From positions 558,001 to 622,000 of the forward strand of contig OY282379.1 of the NCBI GenBank assembly GCA_958295875.1: 64,000 nucleotides of DNA. Direction: 5' to 3'. Of the stretch, positions 16,914 to 25,596 are shown one piece after another; position 1 is the first letter of the stretch; each line of letters starts with the position of its first letter. The translations under genes and the position numbers were made by a program. Under the pieces are notes generated by a model. That model saw nothing but the letters and a program-made list of their open reading frames with translations. It searched no databases and was not told the origin of the DNA. This DNA comes from an uncultured Pseudomonadales bacterium (GTDB taxonomy: Bacteria; Pseudomonadota; Gammaproteobacteria; Pseudomonadales; Azotimanducaceae).

Positions 16914-17885
16914 TCAGGCGGCGATGGGCTCGGCGCGGGCACCGTGGGCCGCGAATGCGGCGTCGATGATCGAAAGCTGCGCGGTGCTCGCGGCCGCGCA
17001 CCACGCTGCCAAGGCACGCGCATCGTTCGCAATCGCGACGCCCATGTCCCCGCCGCCGGCGCCGCAGGGTTTGTAGAGCACGCCGTGGCGCGCCGCCAAA
17101 GCGCGTCCTGCCCGGTGCGGTTGGGAAAAGATGCCGACGTTCGCCACGTCATCGAGGTTTTGCAGCGCATCGATGTACACGGCGAAATGTGCCAGCGCGT
17201 CATCGCGTGCCACGGCGACGCGCTCCGCACACTCCGCCAACCGCCGCAGCGCCGCCGGTTCGCCACGGCGCCGCCATGTCTCGAAGCGGGCGACGAGGCT
17301 GGTTGTGGGCGTGCTCCATCCGGCGTGGGCAAACGCGAAGTGGAGGTTGGCTGGCAGCCGCATGGGTTGCGCGCGCCCGTTCCGAAAACAGATCACGCCG
17401 CCATGCCACGCCGCCGCCACGTCCAAGCCGCTGCCGGCGCCACCTTGCAGCGTGCGATGCGCGGCGATGAGTGGCGCCAGTTCCAGGCTCCGGCCGCCAA
17501 GGGCGCCGAACGCCGCGGCGACGGCCACCAACGCGGCAGCGCTTGAGCCCAGGCCGAGCTTTGCCCCGTTTCGGTAGCAGGCCTGTGAGTCAATCTCGAT
17601 GCGCAGGTGTGGCGGCAGGTCGCGGGCACCCAAGCCCAGGGCGGAGAGCGCTTGGGCGACCAATGCCGCGGCGCCCTCGGTCGCATCGGCAACAGCTTCC
17701 CGCCGGCAAGCCATCCGAGCCTCGAAGCCGCGGCTCAGGAACTGCCAGTCGCCGCGTTCGGCCATGGTCACGCGGCAAGTGACGCGCCGGTCGATGGCGG
17801 CCACGATGGCCGGGGCACCGGCCAGCACCGCGTACTCGCCGGCCAGCACCAGCTTGCCCGGCGCGCTCGCCGTTACGCCGTACAC
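16914..17885 (-). CDS. mvaK2: phosphomevalonate kinase (GHMP family)
   Basis: A GHMP kinase with 323 residues and all three motifs: SAPGKLVLAGEYAVLAGAPA (7-26), KLGLGSSAAALVA (109-121) and KPCGAGGGDMGVAI (272-285). The second-half signature GGAGSGLDVAAAWHGG (148-163) and the start motif are those of phosphomevalonate kinases rather than mevalonate or homoserine kinases. It would phosphorylate 5-phosphomevalonate to the diphosphate. Its start overlaps the end of mvaD by 13 bp, so the two are translationally coupled. The rest of the mevalonate pathway (HMG-CoA synthase, reductase, mevalonate kinase) is not in this window. Confidence 0.8.
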   Translation of the reverse strand: MYGVTASAPGKLVLAGEYAVLAGAPAIVAAIDRRVTCRVTMAERGDWQFLSRGFEARMACRREAVADATEGAAALVAQALSALGLGARDLPPHLRIEIDSQACYRNGAKLGLGSSAAALVAVAAAFGALGGRSLELAPLIAAHRTLQGGAGSGLDVAAAWHGGVICFRNGRAQPMRLPANLHFAFAHAGWSTPTTSLVARFETWRRRGEPAALRRLAECAERVAVARDDALAHFAVYIDALQNLDDVANVGIFSQPHRAGRALAARHGVLYKPCGAGGGDMGVAIANDARALAAWCAAASTAQLSIIDAAFAAHGARAEPIAA

Positions 17886-18823
17886 GCCGCTCCCGCGCCG
17901 AGCCCGGACACCACCACGAATTCGATGCCGGGCAACTCCGCCAAGCCGGCGCGCACCGCCTCAGCATCGCCCGCTGCGCAGACAGCCTTGACCTGCGGCC
18001 CCGCATCCACCGTGAAGAACACCTGCAAGCCCGCTTTCCGCAGTGCCCGCACGCGATGCAGGGCGTCCACGGTGGCGCCATGCCAATAAAGGAGGCCCGG
18101 CTCGGCAGCGAGGGCCACCGCGTGCATCTTCAAGCAACTGGATTCGGACACTTTGGCAAGCGCCGCGAAGTCCTGCTCCGTCACCGCCCGCCGCGCCACC
18201 GCGTAGTCTGCGACGGTGGCCGCCACCCAAGGGGCATAAAACGGCGACGTGAGGCGGGAGCGCTCCATGCCGGCCGTGGAACCCACCGCCTTCGGGCGCG
18301 TTGAGGTCACGCCAATCACAATGCTGAGCGACCAAGCGTCGGCGGGCAACAGCTCCTCCGCTGTCCAATCCGTGCCATCGTCGCGCAGCACGCCGAAGCC
18401 GCCGACGATCGAGCGCGCCGCCGAGCCAGAGCCGCGCCGCGCCCACGCGGAACGCTCCGCCATCGTGAGGCCCAGGCCGAAGCAGCCATCGATGGCAGTG
18501 ACCAGGGCGGCGAACCCCGACGCAGACGAAGCGAGGCCGCAGCCGGTGGGGAAGTCGTTCTCGGTGGCAACGCGCAGCGGCGGCAGGGCGAAGTGTTCGC
18601 GCAGTTCTAGCAAAAGCCCCGCCACCTTCGCATCCGCCACGGCTTGGCCGTTGAGTGCAAAGCTGTCCTCGCTCGCTGAGGCCACGGTGGTGACTGTGGA
18701 GAAGGCGTCCAACGTCACCGAGAGGGAGGGCGCCGCCGGCACGTTGTGCGGCCCCGGCGCCTTGCCCCAATACTTCACCAAGGCAACGTTCGGGTGCGCG
18801 ATGGCGGTGGCTCGCCCGTGCAT
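17873..18823 (-). CDS. mvaD: diphosphomevalonate decarboxylase
   Basis: This 316-residue GHMP-fold enzyme shows ANxAL(V)KYWGK-type N-terminus (PNVALVKYWGK, 11-21), PSLSVTL, FPTGCGLASSASGFAAL (91-107), GSGSAARSIVGG and FFTVDAGPQVKA with the catalytic Asp at 273. It converts mevalonate diphosphate to isopentenyl diphosphate with ATP. The typical GSACRS segment reads GSAARS, so the usual Cys is Ala. Gammaproteobacteria normally make isoprenoids by the MEP route, so this gene and mvaK2 mark an unusual or acquired pathway. It is first in a two-gene operon, and the enoyl-CoA hydratase follows. Confidence 0.85.
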   Translation of the reverse strand: MHGRATAIAHPNVALVKYWGKAPGPHNVPAAPSLSVTLDAFSTVTTVASASEDSFALNGQAVADAKVAGLLLELREHFALPPLRVATENDFPTGCGLASSASGFAALVTAIDGCFGLGLTMAERSAWARRGSGSAARSIVGGFGVLRDDGTDWTAEELLPADAWSLSIVIGVTSTRPKAVGSTAGMERSRLTSPFYAPWVAATVADYAVARRAVTEQDFAALAKVSESSCLKMHAVALAAEPGLLYWHGATVDALHRVRALRKAGLQVFFTVDAGPQVKAVCAAGDAEAVRAGLAELPGIEFVVVSGLGAGAACTA

Positions 18824-18944
18824 GGCCTCGACTTAGCGCACTGAGGGCGCGGCAGCATAGCACCGGCACGGCTCACGGGCGCGGCCATCCCCAAGACGCC
18901 GACGGTGCTTAAATTGCCCACGGTGAAGTGGATGGAGTGAAACG

Positions 18945-19634
18945 ATGCCCGCCCGATTTGAAACCATCGATGTGGATGGCTCACCGATGCCGGCGTATGT
19001 CGCGGGCGACCAGCCAACCCGCCCCGGCGCTCTCGTTTGCATGCATGCGCCCGGCGTGGACGACTTCATGCAGGACATCTGCCATCGGCTGGACGTGGCC
19101 GGCTTCACGGCTCTGTGTCCAGACCTCTACCATCGCCAACCGCCCGGCGAGGCATCGCCCCTCGAACGCATGGCCGCGCTGAAGGACGCCGAGATTCTGC
19201 GCGACTACGACTTGGCCAAGGAGCGTCTCGCCACCCTCGCCGACCCCAAGCGGCAAGTGGTCATCGGCTTCTGCATGGGCGGCAGGTTGGCATGGTTGTG
19301 GGCCGCGCACGACGCCGACGTGCAGGCGGCGGCCATCTTCTACGGCGGCAACGCGATGGTGCCTTGGGGCGGAACCCGCTCCCCGTTTCAGCGCTTCGCC
19401 GAGATCACCTGCCCGCTGTTGGGCCTGTTCGGCAACGACGACGAGAACCCGAGCCCCCAAGACGTGGACAAGTTCGCTGCCGAGTTCGACCGGCTTGGCA
19501 AGACCTGCGAGTTCCACCGCTACGATGGCGCCGGGCACGCCTTCCTGAACTTCATGCGGCCCTCATTCCGGGAGGAAGCGGCCGCCGACGCGTGGCGAAA
19601 GTGCTTGGCGTTCCTGCGTGCGCACGCTGCATAG
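18945..19634 (+). CDS. dienelactone hydrolase family protein
   Basis: An alpha/beta hydrolase of 229 residues, starting behind GGAG. The nucleophile is Cys110 in GFCMGG, the acid is Asp in FGNDDE (about 165) and the base is His198 in DGAGHAF, which is the Cys-Asp-His triad of dienelactone hydrolases. The N-terminus (IDVDGSPMPAYVAG) and the DDFMQDICHRLDVAGFTALCPDLYHR region fit the family. It acts on cyclic esters in the cytoplasm, and the actual substrate is unknown. It is a single gene divergent from mvaD. Confidence 0.85.
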   Translation: MPARFETIDVDGSPMPAYVAGDQPTRPGALVCMHAPGVDDFMQDICHRLDVAGFTALCPDLYHRQPPGEASPLERMAALKDAEILRDYDLAKERLATLADPKRQVVIGFCMGGRLAWLWAAHDADVQAAAIFYGGNAMVPWGGTRSPFQRFAEITCPLLGLFGNDDENPSPQDVDKFAAEFDRLGKTCEFHRYDGAGHAFLNFMRPSFREEAAADAWRKCLAFLRAHAA

Positions 19635-19756
19635 TCGCGTCAAAACGCCACGGGGCACAGCTTCAACACGTTGGCCCGGCAGCGACTCAGCGCCACGCCG
19701 CCTAGCACGCGGTTTCAGCACCGGTTTGGAACTCGAACCAACCCGCCAGCAGCGGT

Positions 19757-20437
19757 TCAGCCCTGCGCGTCCGCCTCCGGCGTCGCGAGTTCCACGTTGC
19801 GCCGCCAACTGATCGGGCGGCGGCATTTGGCGCACACCCGCCCCTGCGCCACGCTGCGCTGCAAACGCTGACGCAGCCAAGGGCTCGGGCACCCGCACTC
19901 GCCAACCCAGGCGGCGATGGCGTGGGAAACGCCGTGGCGCGTCGCCCCAGAGCAGCCCAGCTCAACCGCCTTGGCCTGCCAGATGGCGTCGTGGCCGTGC
20001 GGTTGGCCGACGATGGCGTGGGCGATTTCGTGGAGCAGCGTGTCCGTGATCTCCGCGCGCGTCGCCTTCAGGCAGAAGCTCGCCGAGAGGTCGATGCGCT
20101 TGTCTTGGTACCGGCACACCCCGGCCCGGGACGCCGCAAGGTCGAACCCGAACGTCCAGTCGGCGCCTAGCTCGCCGGCCGCCACGCTGCGGCCCATGAG
20201 CCGCCGCGCCAAGGCAAGCACCTCGGCGAGGTCGCAATGGGAGGGCGCGCGTTCCAGCACCTGCGCCACGCCGTAGGGCACGCTCCAGTGCCTGCCGCTG
20301 GTATCGACGACGGTGGCGGCGTGGCGCTTGAGCGTTGTGACCGTGCCTTCGGTCCAAGCGCCTCCGTGGCGAAAGCACACGCGGCTGCCCGGCGGGCACT
20401 TGGCGCCCGGGAAGTCTGCGCCGATGGCGGGGGGCAC
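19757..20437 (-). CDS. SprT-like zinc metalloprotein
   Basis: A 226-residue protein. An N-terminal segment with an SH3-like look (GSRVCFRHGGAWTEGTVTTLKRHAATVVD) is followed by the SprT domain with HEIAH at 136-140 and a downstream H-x-H (GQPHGHDAIWQ). A C-terminal zinc ribbon (CGCP, CAKC) follows. SprT-domain proteins include DNA-protein crosslink proteases, and bacterial members are mostly uncharacterised. It lies 19 bp after the first MaoC-like gene on the same strand and is probably the last gene of that operon. Confidence 0.8.
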   Translation of the reverse strand: MPPAIGADFPGAKCPPGSRVCFRHGGAWTEGTVTTLKRHAATVVDTSGRHWSVPYGVAQVLERAPSHCDLAEVLALARRLMGRSVAAGELGADWTFGFDLAASRAGVCRYQDKRIDLSASFCLKATRAEITDTLLHEIAHAIVGQPHGHDAIWQAKAVELGCSGATRHGVSHAIAAWVGECGCPSPWLRQRLQRSVAQGRVCAKCRRPISWRRNVELATPEADAQG

Positions 20438-20456
20438 GGCGTCGCGGCCGGCGCGC

Positions 20457-21236
20457 CTAGGCGGCCTTCCGGGCGACGTTGATGATGCCGGTGTGGCGAA
20501 TCTCCGTCTTCACCACATCTCCGGCGGTGTAGGCGATGTAGAGCGTCACGAATTCGTGCCCCTTCCTGCGCCACTTCTCCACCGGCGTCGCCCGCACCTC
20601 CAACTCGTCGCCAATGCGCACCGGCGCCCGCATGACCACTTCCGATCCCACATGCAGCCCAGCCGACTGCAGAAAGCGTTTTGAGAAGGCTTGGTTGGCC
20701 GCACTCAACAGCGCGTGGGGATGCAGCAGATCCGTCTCCTGATAGAGCGGCAAGTCGTCCGCCACCTGCTCGGCGTGCAGCCGATGCTCGGCCAAGCTCG
20801 GCTGCCACCGAAACGCTGGGAACGGCTCACCCACATGGATGAGCGGCCACGCCACTTCTGGCCGCTCCCCCACCGGATCACCAGCGGGCACCGCCGCCAT
20901 TGCGTCGAGGGGGGGCACGCCCGGCGCGGAGTGCAGCTCGGCCAGCAACTCGCCCCGTGCCCGACAGCGCACCGCGTGGCCGGCGCCTTCCGCCACGCAC
21001 TCGATGGCCAGTTCGTCGCCGTGGTAGGCGGGCCTGAAAAAGCGCGTCTTCAGCGTGTGGCCGGCGAACCAATCCGCCCCCAGCGCCTCCACCAACGGCC
21101 GCGTCATGTGGCCGAACACCGCAACGCCGGGCACCAAGGCGCCGGTGAAGCCCAAAGACTGCGCGGCACCGTCGTTGTGGATGAGGTTCTCAGACTCCGC
21201 GGAGAAGTTGCGGGCGATTGCAGTGTGCAGCGTCAT
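20457..21236 (-). CDS. MaoC-like acyl dehydratase, tandem copy 1
   Basis: A hot-dog-fold protein of 259 residues. ATG 21236 has GGAG six bases upstream. A TTG two codons earlier is also in frame. Visible family features are the N-terminal FTGALVPGVAVFGHMTRPLVEALGADW and, in the C-terminal half, PVRIGDELEVRATPVEKWRRKGHEFVTLYIAY. It is colinear without gaps with the gene starting at 22214, and the two share nearly identical central blocks. The region upstream of it contains a decayed copy of the end of the LLM gene, so this is the newly created copy of a 978-bp duplication. A hydratase of an acyl-CoA or similar ester is likely. The substrate is unknown. Confidence 0.8.
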   Translation of the reverse strand: MTLHTAIARNFSAESENLIHNDGAAQSLGFTGALVPGVAVFGHMTRPLVEALGADWFAGHTLKTRFFRPAYHGDELAIECVAEGAGHAVRCRARGELLAELHSAPGVPPLDAMAAVPAGDPVGERPEVAWPLIHVGEPFPAFRWQPSLAEHRLHAEQVADDLPLYQETDLLHPHALLSAANQAFSKRFLQSAGLHVGSEVVMRAPVRIGDELEVRATPVEKWRRKGHEFVTLYIAYTAGDVVKTEIRHTGIINVARKAA

Positions 21237-21242
21237 GTTCAA

Positions 21243-21416
21243 CTCCTTAACGCCCGCGTCATGCGAACAGCAGTGGCGAGCCAGTCTGTGCGCCAGCGCA
21301 GGTCATCCATGTTCGCCGGCAAAAGAGGCCCGGCACCGGATGCTGAACCCCAGCATGCGCCGCGGCCATTTCCGGCGTCGTTTGCAAGCACTCGGCACCA
21401 ACTCAGCGCCGCACAC
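21243..21416 (-). pseudogene. decayed 3' fragment of the LLM oxidoreductase gene
   Basis: Between the two MaoC-like genes, cgcaggtcatccatgtt, agaggccc.gcacc, ccccagcat and ccgcggccat.tccggcgtc align in order with 22250-22400, the last 55 or so codons of the intact LLM gene. Deletions and substitutions break the frame and no start exists. It is a by-product of the segmental duplication and shows that the duplicated block began inside the LLM gene. Confidence 0.8.
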
Positions 21417-21434
21417 ACCACCGCGGCCGAGCGT

Positions 21435-22214
21435 TCAGGCAGCCTTGCGGGCGATGCTGAAGATGGCGGTGTGGCGAACCTCCGTCTTCACGACGTCCCC
21501 GGCGACGTAAGCGATGTAGAGCGTCACGAACTCGTGCCCCTTTTTGCGCCACTTCTCCACCGGCGTCGCCCGCACCTCCAACTCGTCGCCGATGCGCACC
21601 GGCGCGTGCATCGCCATTTCGGACCCCACATGCAGCCAAGCTGGCAGCAGAAAGCGATTCGAGAAGGCTCTGTTGGCGGTGCTCAACAGCGCGTGGGGAT
21701 GCAGCAGATCGGCCTCTCGATAGAGCGGCAGGTCGTCCGCCACCTGCTCTGCGTACTGCAGGTGCTCGTCCCAGTCTGGCTGCCACTGGAACGCCGGGAA
21801 CGGCTCGCCTACGTGGATGAGCGGCCACGCCACCTCCGGCCGCTCCGCCACCGGATCGCCACCGGGCGTCGCCGCCATCGCGTCGAGGGGCGCCACGCCC
21901 GGCGAAGAACGGAGCTCCGCCAGCAACTCGCCCCGCGCCCGACAGCGCACGATGTGGCCGGCGCCGTCAGCCTCGCATTCGATGGCCAGTTCGTCGCCGT
22001 CGTAGGCCGGCTTGAACAGGCGCGTCTTCAGCGTGTGGCCGGCGAACCAGTCCGCCCCCAATGCCTCGACCAGTGGCCGCGTCATGTGGCCGAACACCGC
22101 AACGCCGGGCACCAAGGCGCCGTTGAAACCGAACTGCTGCGCGACGCCGTCGCTGTGCATGCGGTTCTCGGTCTCCGCGGAAAAATTGCGGGCGGTGGCG
22201 GTGTGGACGCTCAT
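21435..22214 (-). CDS. MaoC-like acyl dehydratase, tandem copy 2
   Basis: The ancestral-position partner of the duplicated pair, also 259 residues, with GGAG six bases before ATG 22214. It has FNGALVPGVAVFGHMTRPLVEALGADWFAGHTLKTRLFKPAYDGDELAIE and a C-terminal block PVRIGDELEVRATPVEKWRKKGHEFVTLYIAYVAGDVVKTE. Differences from copy 1 are scattered, mainly in the middle (QPDWDEHLQYAEQV versus QPSLAEHRLHAEQV), so both copies look under selection. It starts 10 bp after the LLM gene stop, tightly coupled in the operon. Confidence 0.8.
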   Translation of the reverse strand: MSVHTATARNFSAETENRMHSDGVAQQFGFNGALVPGVAVFGHMTRPLVEALGADWFAGHTLKTRLFKPAYDGDELAIECEADGAGHIVRCRARGELLAELRSSPGVAPLDAMAATPGGDPVAERPEVAWPLIHVGEPFPAFQWQPDWDEHLQYAEQVADDLPLYREADLLHPHALLSTANRAFSNRFLLPAWLHVGSEMAMHAPVRIGDELEVRATPVEKWRKKGHEFVTLYIAYVAGDVVKTEVRHTAIFSIARKAA

Positions 22215-22224
22215 GCTCAACTCC

Positions 22225-23091
22225 TCAAGCCGGCGTCATGCCAACGCTGGCGGCCAGCCGGTCTGCGCGGCGGCGCAGGTCATCCATGTTGGTTGCGAAG
22301 AGGCCCAGCACCAACTGTTCCACCCCAGCATCCGCATAGGCCGCGGCCATGTCCGGCGTCATTTGCAGGCGCCCGGCGCCAACGTAGCGGCGCACGGACG
22401 CCGGGTCTCTCCCGGCGCGTCGCAGCCGTTCGTCGAGCCGCCCGAACGCTGCCCTAGCGCCGTTTGGATCCAAGTTGAAGCCGTACCAGCCGTCGCCTTG
22501 GGTCGCCACCCGGTTCAGCGCCGCCTCGCTCTCGCCGCCGAAGAAGATCGGTGGATGCGGGCGCTGCGCCGGCTTGGGGTTGAAGTAGCACGGCGCCAAC
22601 TTCACCGTCGGCCCGTCGAACGTGGCCACCGGCTGCGTCCACAGCGCCTTCATCGCGTCGATGTACTCGGCGCAGCGCCGGGCGCGGGCGGCGTAATCCA
22701 TCTGCAGGTTCTCGAACTCCTCCTTCAGCCAGCCGATGCCAACGCCGAAATTGACGCGGCCGCCGGAGAGGTAATCCAGATCCGCCACCAGCTTCGCCGT
22801 GTACACCGGCTGGCGCTGGGGCACCAAGCAGATGCCCGTGCCGAGGCGGATGCGCGAGGTGTGCGCGGCGGCGAACGTGAGCGCGCTGAATGGGTCCAGC
22901 AGGCCGTCCGGCTCGCCGGGGATGCGGCCGTCGTCCGAATAGGGATAGGTGGACTCGTAGTCCGGGAAGAACAGCACATGCTCCGGCGCCCACATGGCGG
23001 CGAAGCCCATGTCCTCCAAGAGCCGCGCCGCGTCGGCGATGTAGTCCACCGGCGTGCGATGGCTGAACGGAATTGCGATGCCTATGTCCAC
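22225..23091 (-). CDS. LLM-class flavin-dependent oxidoreductase (luciferase-like)
   Basis: A TIM-barrel protein of 288 residues with GTG start 23091 behind GAGGAG. Signature segments are MWAPEHVLFF, SALTFAAAHTSRIRLGTGICLVPQRQPVYTAKLVADLDYLSGGRVNFGVGIGW, and HPPIFFGGESEAALNRVATQGDGWYG. These match the F420- or FMN-dependent luciferase-like monooxygenase subgroup. It lies between the peroxiredoxin-like selenoprotein (21 bp) and the MaoC-like genes (10 bp) on one transcript, suggesting a small catabolic or detoxification module. The cofactor and substrate cannot be assigned. Confidence 0.85.
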   Translation of the reverse strand: MDIGIAIPFSHRTPVDYIADAARLLEDMGFAAMWAPEHVLFFPDYESTYPYSDDGRIPGEPDGLLDPFSALTFAAAHTSRIRLGTGICLVPQRQPVYTAKLVADLDYLSGGRVNFGVGIGWLKEEFENLQMDYAARARRCAEYIDAMKALWTQPVATFDGPTVKLAPCYFNPKPAQRPHPPIFFGGESEAALNRVATQGDGWYGFNLDPNGARAAFGRLDERLRRAGRDPASVRRYVGAGRLQMTPDMAAAYADAGVEQLVLGLFATNMDDLRRRADRLAASVGMTPA

Positions 23092-23112
23092 GTCAAGATG
23101 CTCCTCAAGCGT

Positions 23113-23601
23113 TCATCCCGCCCCGCGCTGCGCCATCATCCTTTTGATGACTTTGATGAGCGACAACGTCTCCTTCGGGTCCATGCGCCCCACGGGCACG
23201 TTGCTGTACGCGGAACCGAGCACCCGCCCCTTCCCGTTCATGATGAACTCGGATGGTTGGATGTGGTCGCGCCGCTCTTCCCACCACGCGCCGACGGCGT
23301 CTCCCTGCTCGCGGGTGATGCCGTGGAACACCGGGAAGCTCAAGCCTTGGGCGACCTCGCCCGTCTTCTCGGCATCATCGACGGTGCCCGCGTAGATGCT
23401 CACGCCCTCGGCGCGGAACTCGTCCGCAAGCGCTTCGTAGCCGGCTAACAGTCGGCGGCAGTAAGGTCACCAGTGGCCGCGATAGAAGAGCGCCAGCGCG
23501 AACGGCGTGTCGATGTCATCCGGCAGGGTGACGGTGTCCCCACCCACGGCGTTGAAGGTCATTTGCGGGAACTGGCCGCCCCCGGTGATTTGCTCTGCCA
23601 T
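23113..23601 (-). CDS. peroxiredoxin-like (AhpC/TSA-type) selenoprotein, in-frame TGA read as selenocysteine
   Basis: ATG 23601 (behind GGGGAGAG) opens a frame of 44 codons ending at TGA 23467-23469. The same frame continues 117 codons to the stop at 23113. Read through, the motif is FYRGHW-Sec-PYCRRLLAGYEAL. This matches AhpC/TSA-like thiol proteins in which the position is FYRGHWCPYC, so Sec45 replaces the N-terminal Cys of a C-x-x-C. The remainder (VSIYAGTVDDAEKTGEVAQGLSFPVFHGIT, IQPSEFIMNGKGRVLGSAYSNVPVGRM) is a normal thioredoxin-fold redoxin. A SECIS-like hairpin follows. It is first in an operon with LLM and MaoC-like genes. It probably reduces a peroxide or disulfide. Treating it as two small ORFs would be wrong. 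Confidence 0.9.
23440..23469 (-). promoter_or_regulatory. UGA codon with bacterial SECIS-like hairpin (redoxin gene)
   Basis: Downstream of the TGA, bases 11-27 (23456-23440) fold as GCCG-A-CU-GUU-AG-C-CGGC: four G-C pairs, an A/C mismatch, two pairs and a three-base loop GUU beginning 17 nt after the UGA. Distance and the leading G-U in the loop fit bacterial SECIS rules, and the arrangement mirrors the one in the UGSC gene. Confidence 0.7.
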
Positions 23602-23703
23602 CAGCTCTCCCCTTGGCTGCGTGGTAATGGCCCTAACATGCGGCAGCCCGCGTCGAACTGCAAGCCCCCGCACGGCTCATGCACGTTCACCAAACGGCCC
23701 GCC

Positions 23704-25051
<1,348 letters not shown>

Positions 25052-25062
<11 letters not shown>

Positions 25063-25585
25063 CGTCTTTCCCGAAGAACAGGAACTTCCACACCCGCGTC
25101 AGCCGCGCCGCCGCGGCCAGCCCCAACAGCGCCATGCCCACAAACAGCACGGACTTGATGATCCACCGATGCGTCAGCCCGCCCGGCGATGGCGACACTT
25201 CCCCGGCGGCGAAGCTGTCGGCGATGAAGGGCACGGCATAGATGAGCATGAGCGCGATGAACGGCGCCAGCAGCAGCAAGAGGCCGTACAGCTCGGTCCA
25301 GGCCTTGAGCGTGGGCGAGAAGCGCTCGTGCAGCACGTCCACGCGCACATGCGCATCCTCCTTCAGCGCATAACCCAAGCCCAACATGAAGCCGGTGGCG
25401 TAAAGGTGCCACTGCAGCTCCTCGAACTCGATGCGCCCTTCGCCCAAGGCGTAGCGCATGAAGACGTTGAGCGCGATGGTGCCGAGCAGCGTGATCCAGA
25501 GCCACGAAATGGCGCGCCCGACGCGCTCCACCAAGGCGTCCACCCAGCGCGAGAAGCGCGTCTGTGGCAGGTTCAGGGCCGACAT
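25052..25585 (-). CDS. TRAP transporter small permease (DctQ-type)
   Basis: A protein of 177 residues with four membrane segments: SWLWITLLGTIALNVFMRYALG, LHLYATGFMLGLGYAL-like, LYGLLLLLAPFIALMLIYAVPFI and SVLFVGMALLGLAAAARL. The EELQWHLYATGFMLGLGYALKEDAHVRVDVL segment is characteristic of DctQ proteins of the larger subtype. It lies 11 bp after the binding-protein gene stop and overlaps the large permease gene. Confidence 0.85.
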
Positions 25586-25596
25586 CTGGGCATCGA

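Larger units (their letters stand above)
20457..22400. repeat. tandem segmental duplication, 978-bp offset
   Basis: The segment 20457-21416 repeats 21435-22400: the two MaoC-like stops, starts and upstream GGAGTTGA..ATG sites are all offset by exactly 978 bp. The similarity continues past the genes into the 3' end of the LLM gene. There small deletions (for example 6 bp in the ccccagcat..ccgcggccat stretch) shift the offset to 981. One copy of the LLM end is intact and the other is non-functional. Confidence 0.85.

Noticed and set aside
20691..22457. 588-codon open frame on the plus strand
   Set aside because: It is antisense to the two MaoC-like genes and repeats itself with them; its Arg/His/Gln-rich translation has no protein family features.
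23404..23469. Two separate small redoxin genes instead of one
   Set aside because: The 21 codons between the TGA and the next possible start encode the conserved PYCRRLLAGYEAL helix, which only makes sense as part of a continuous protein.
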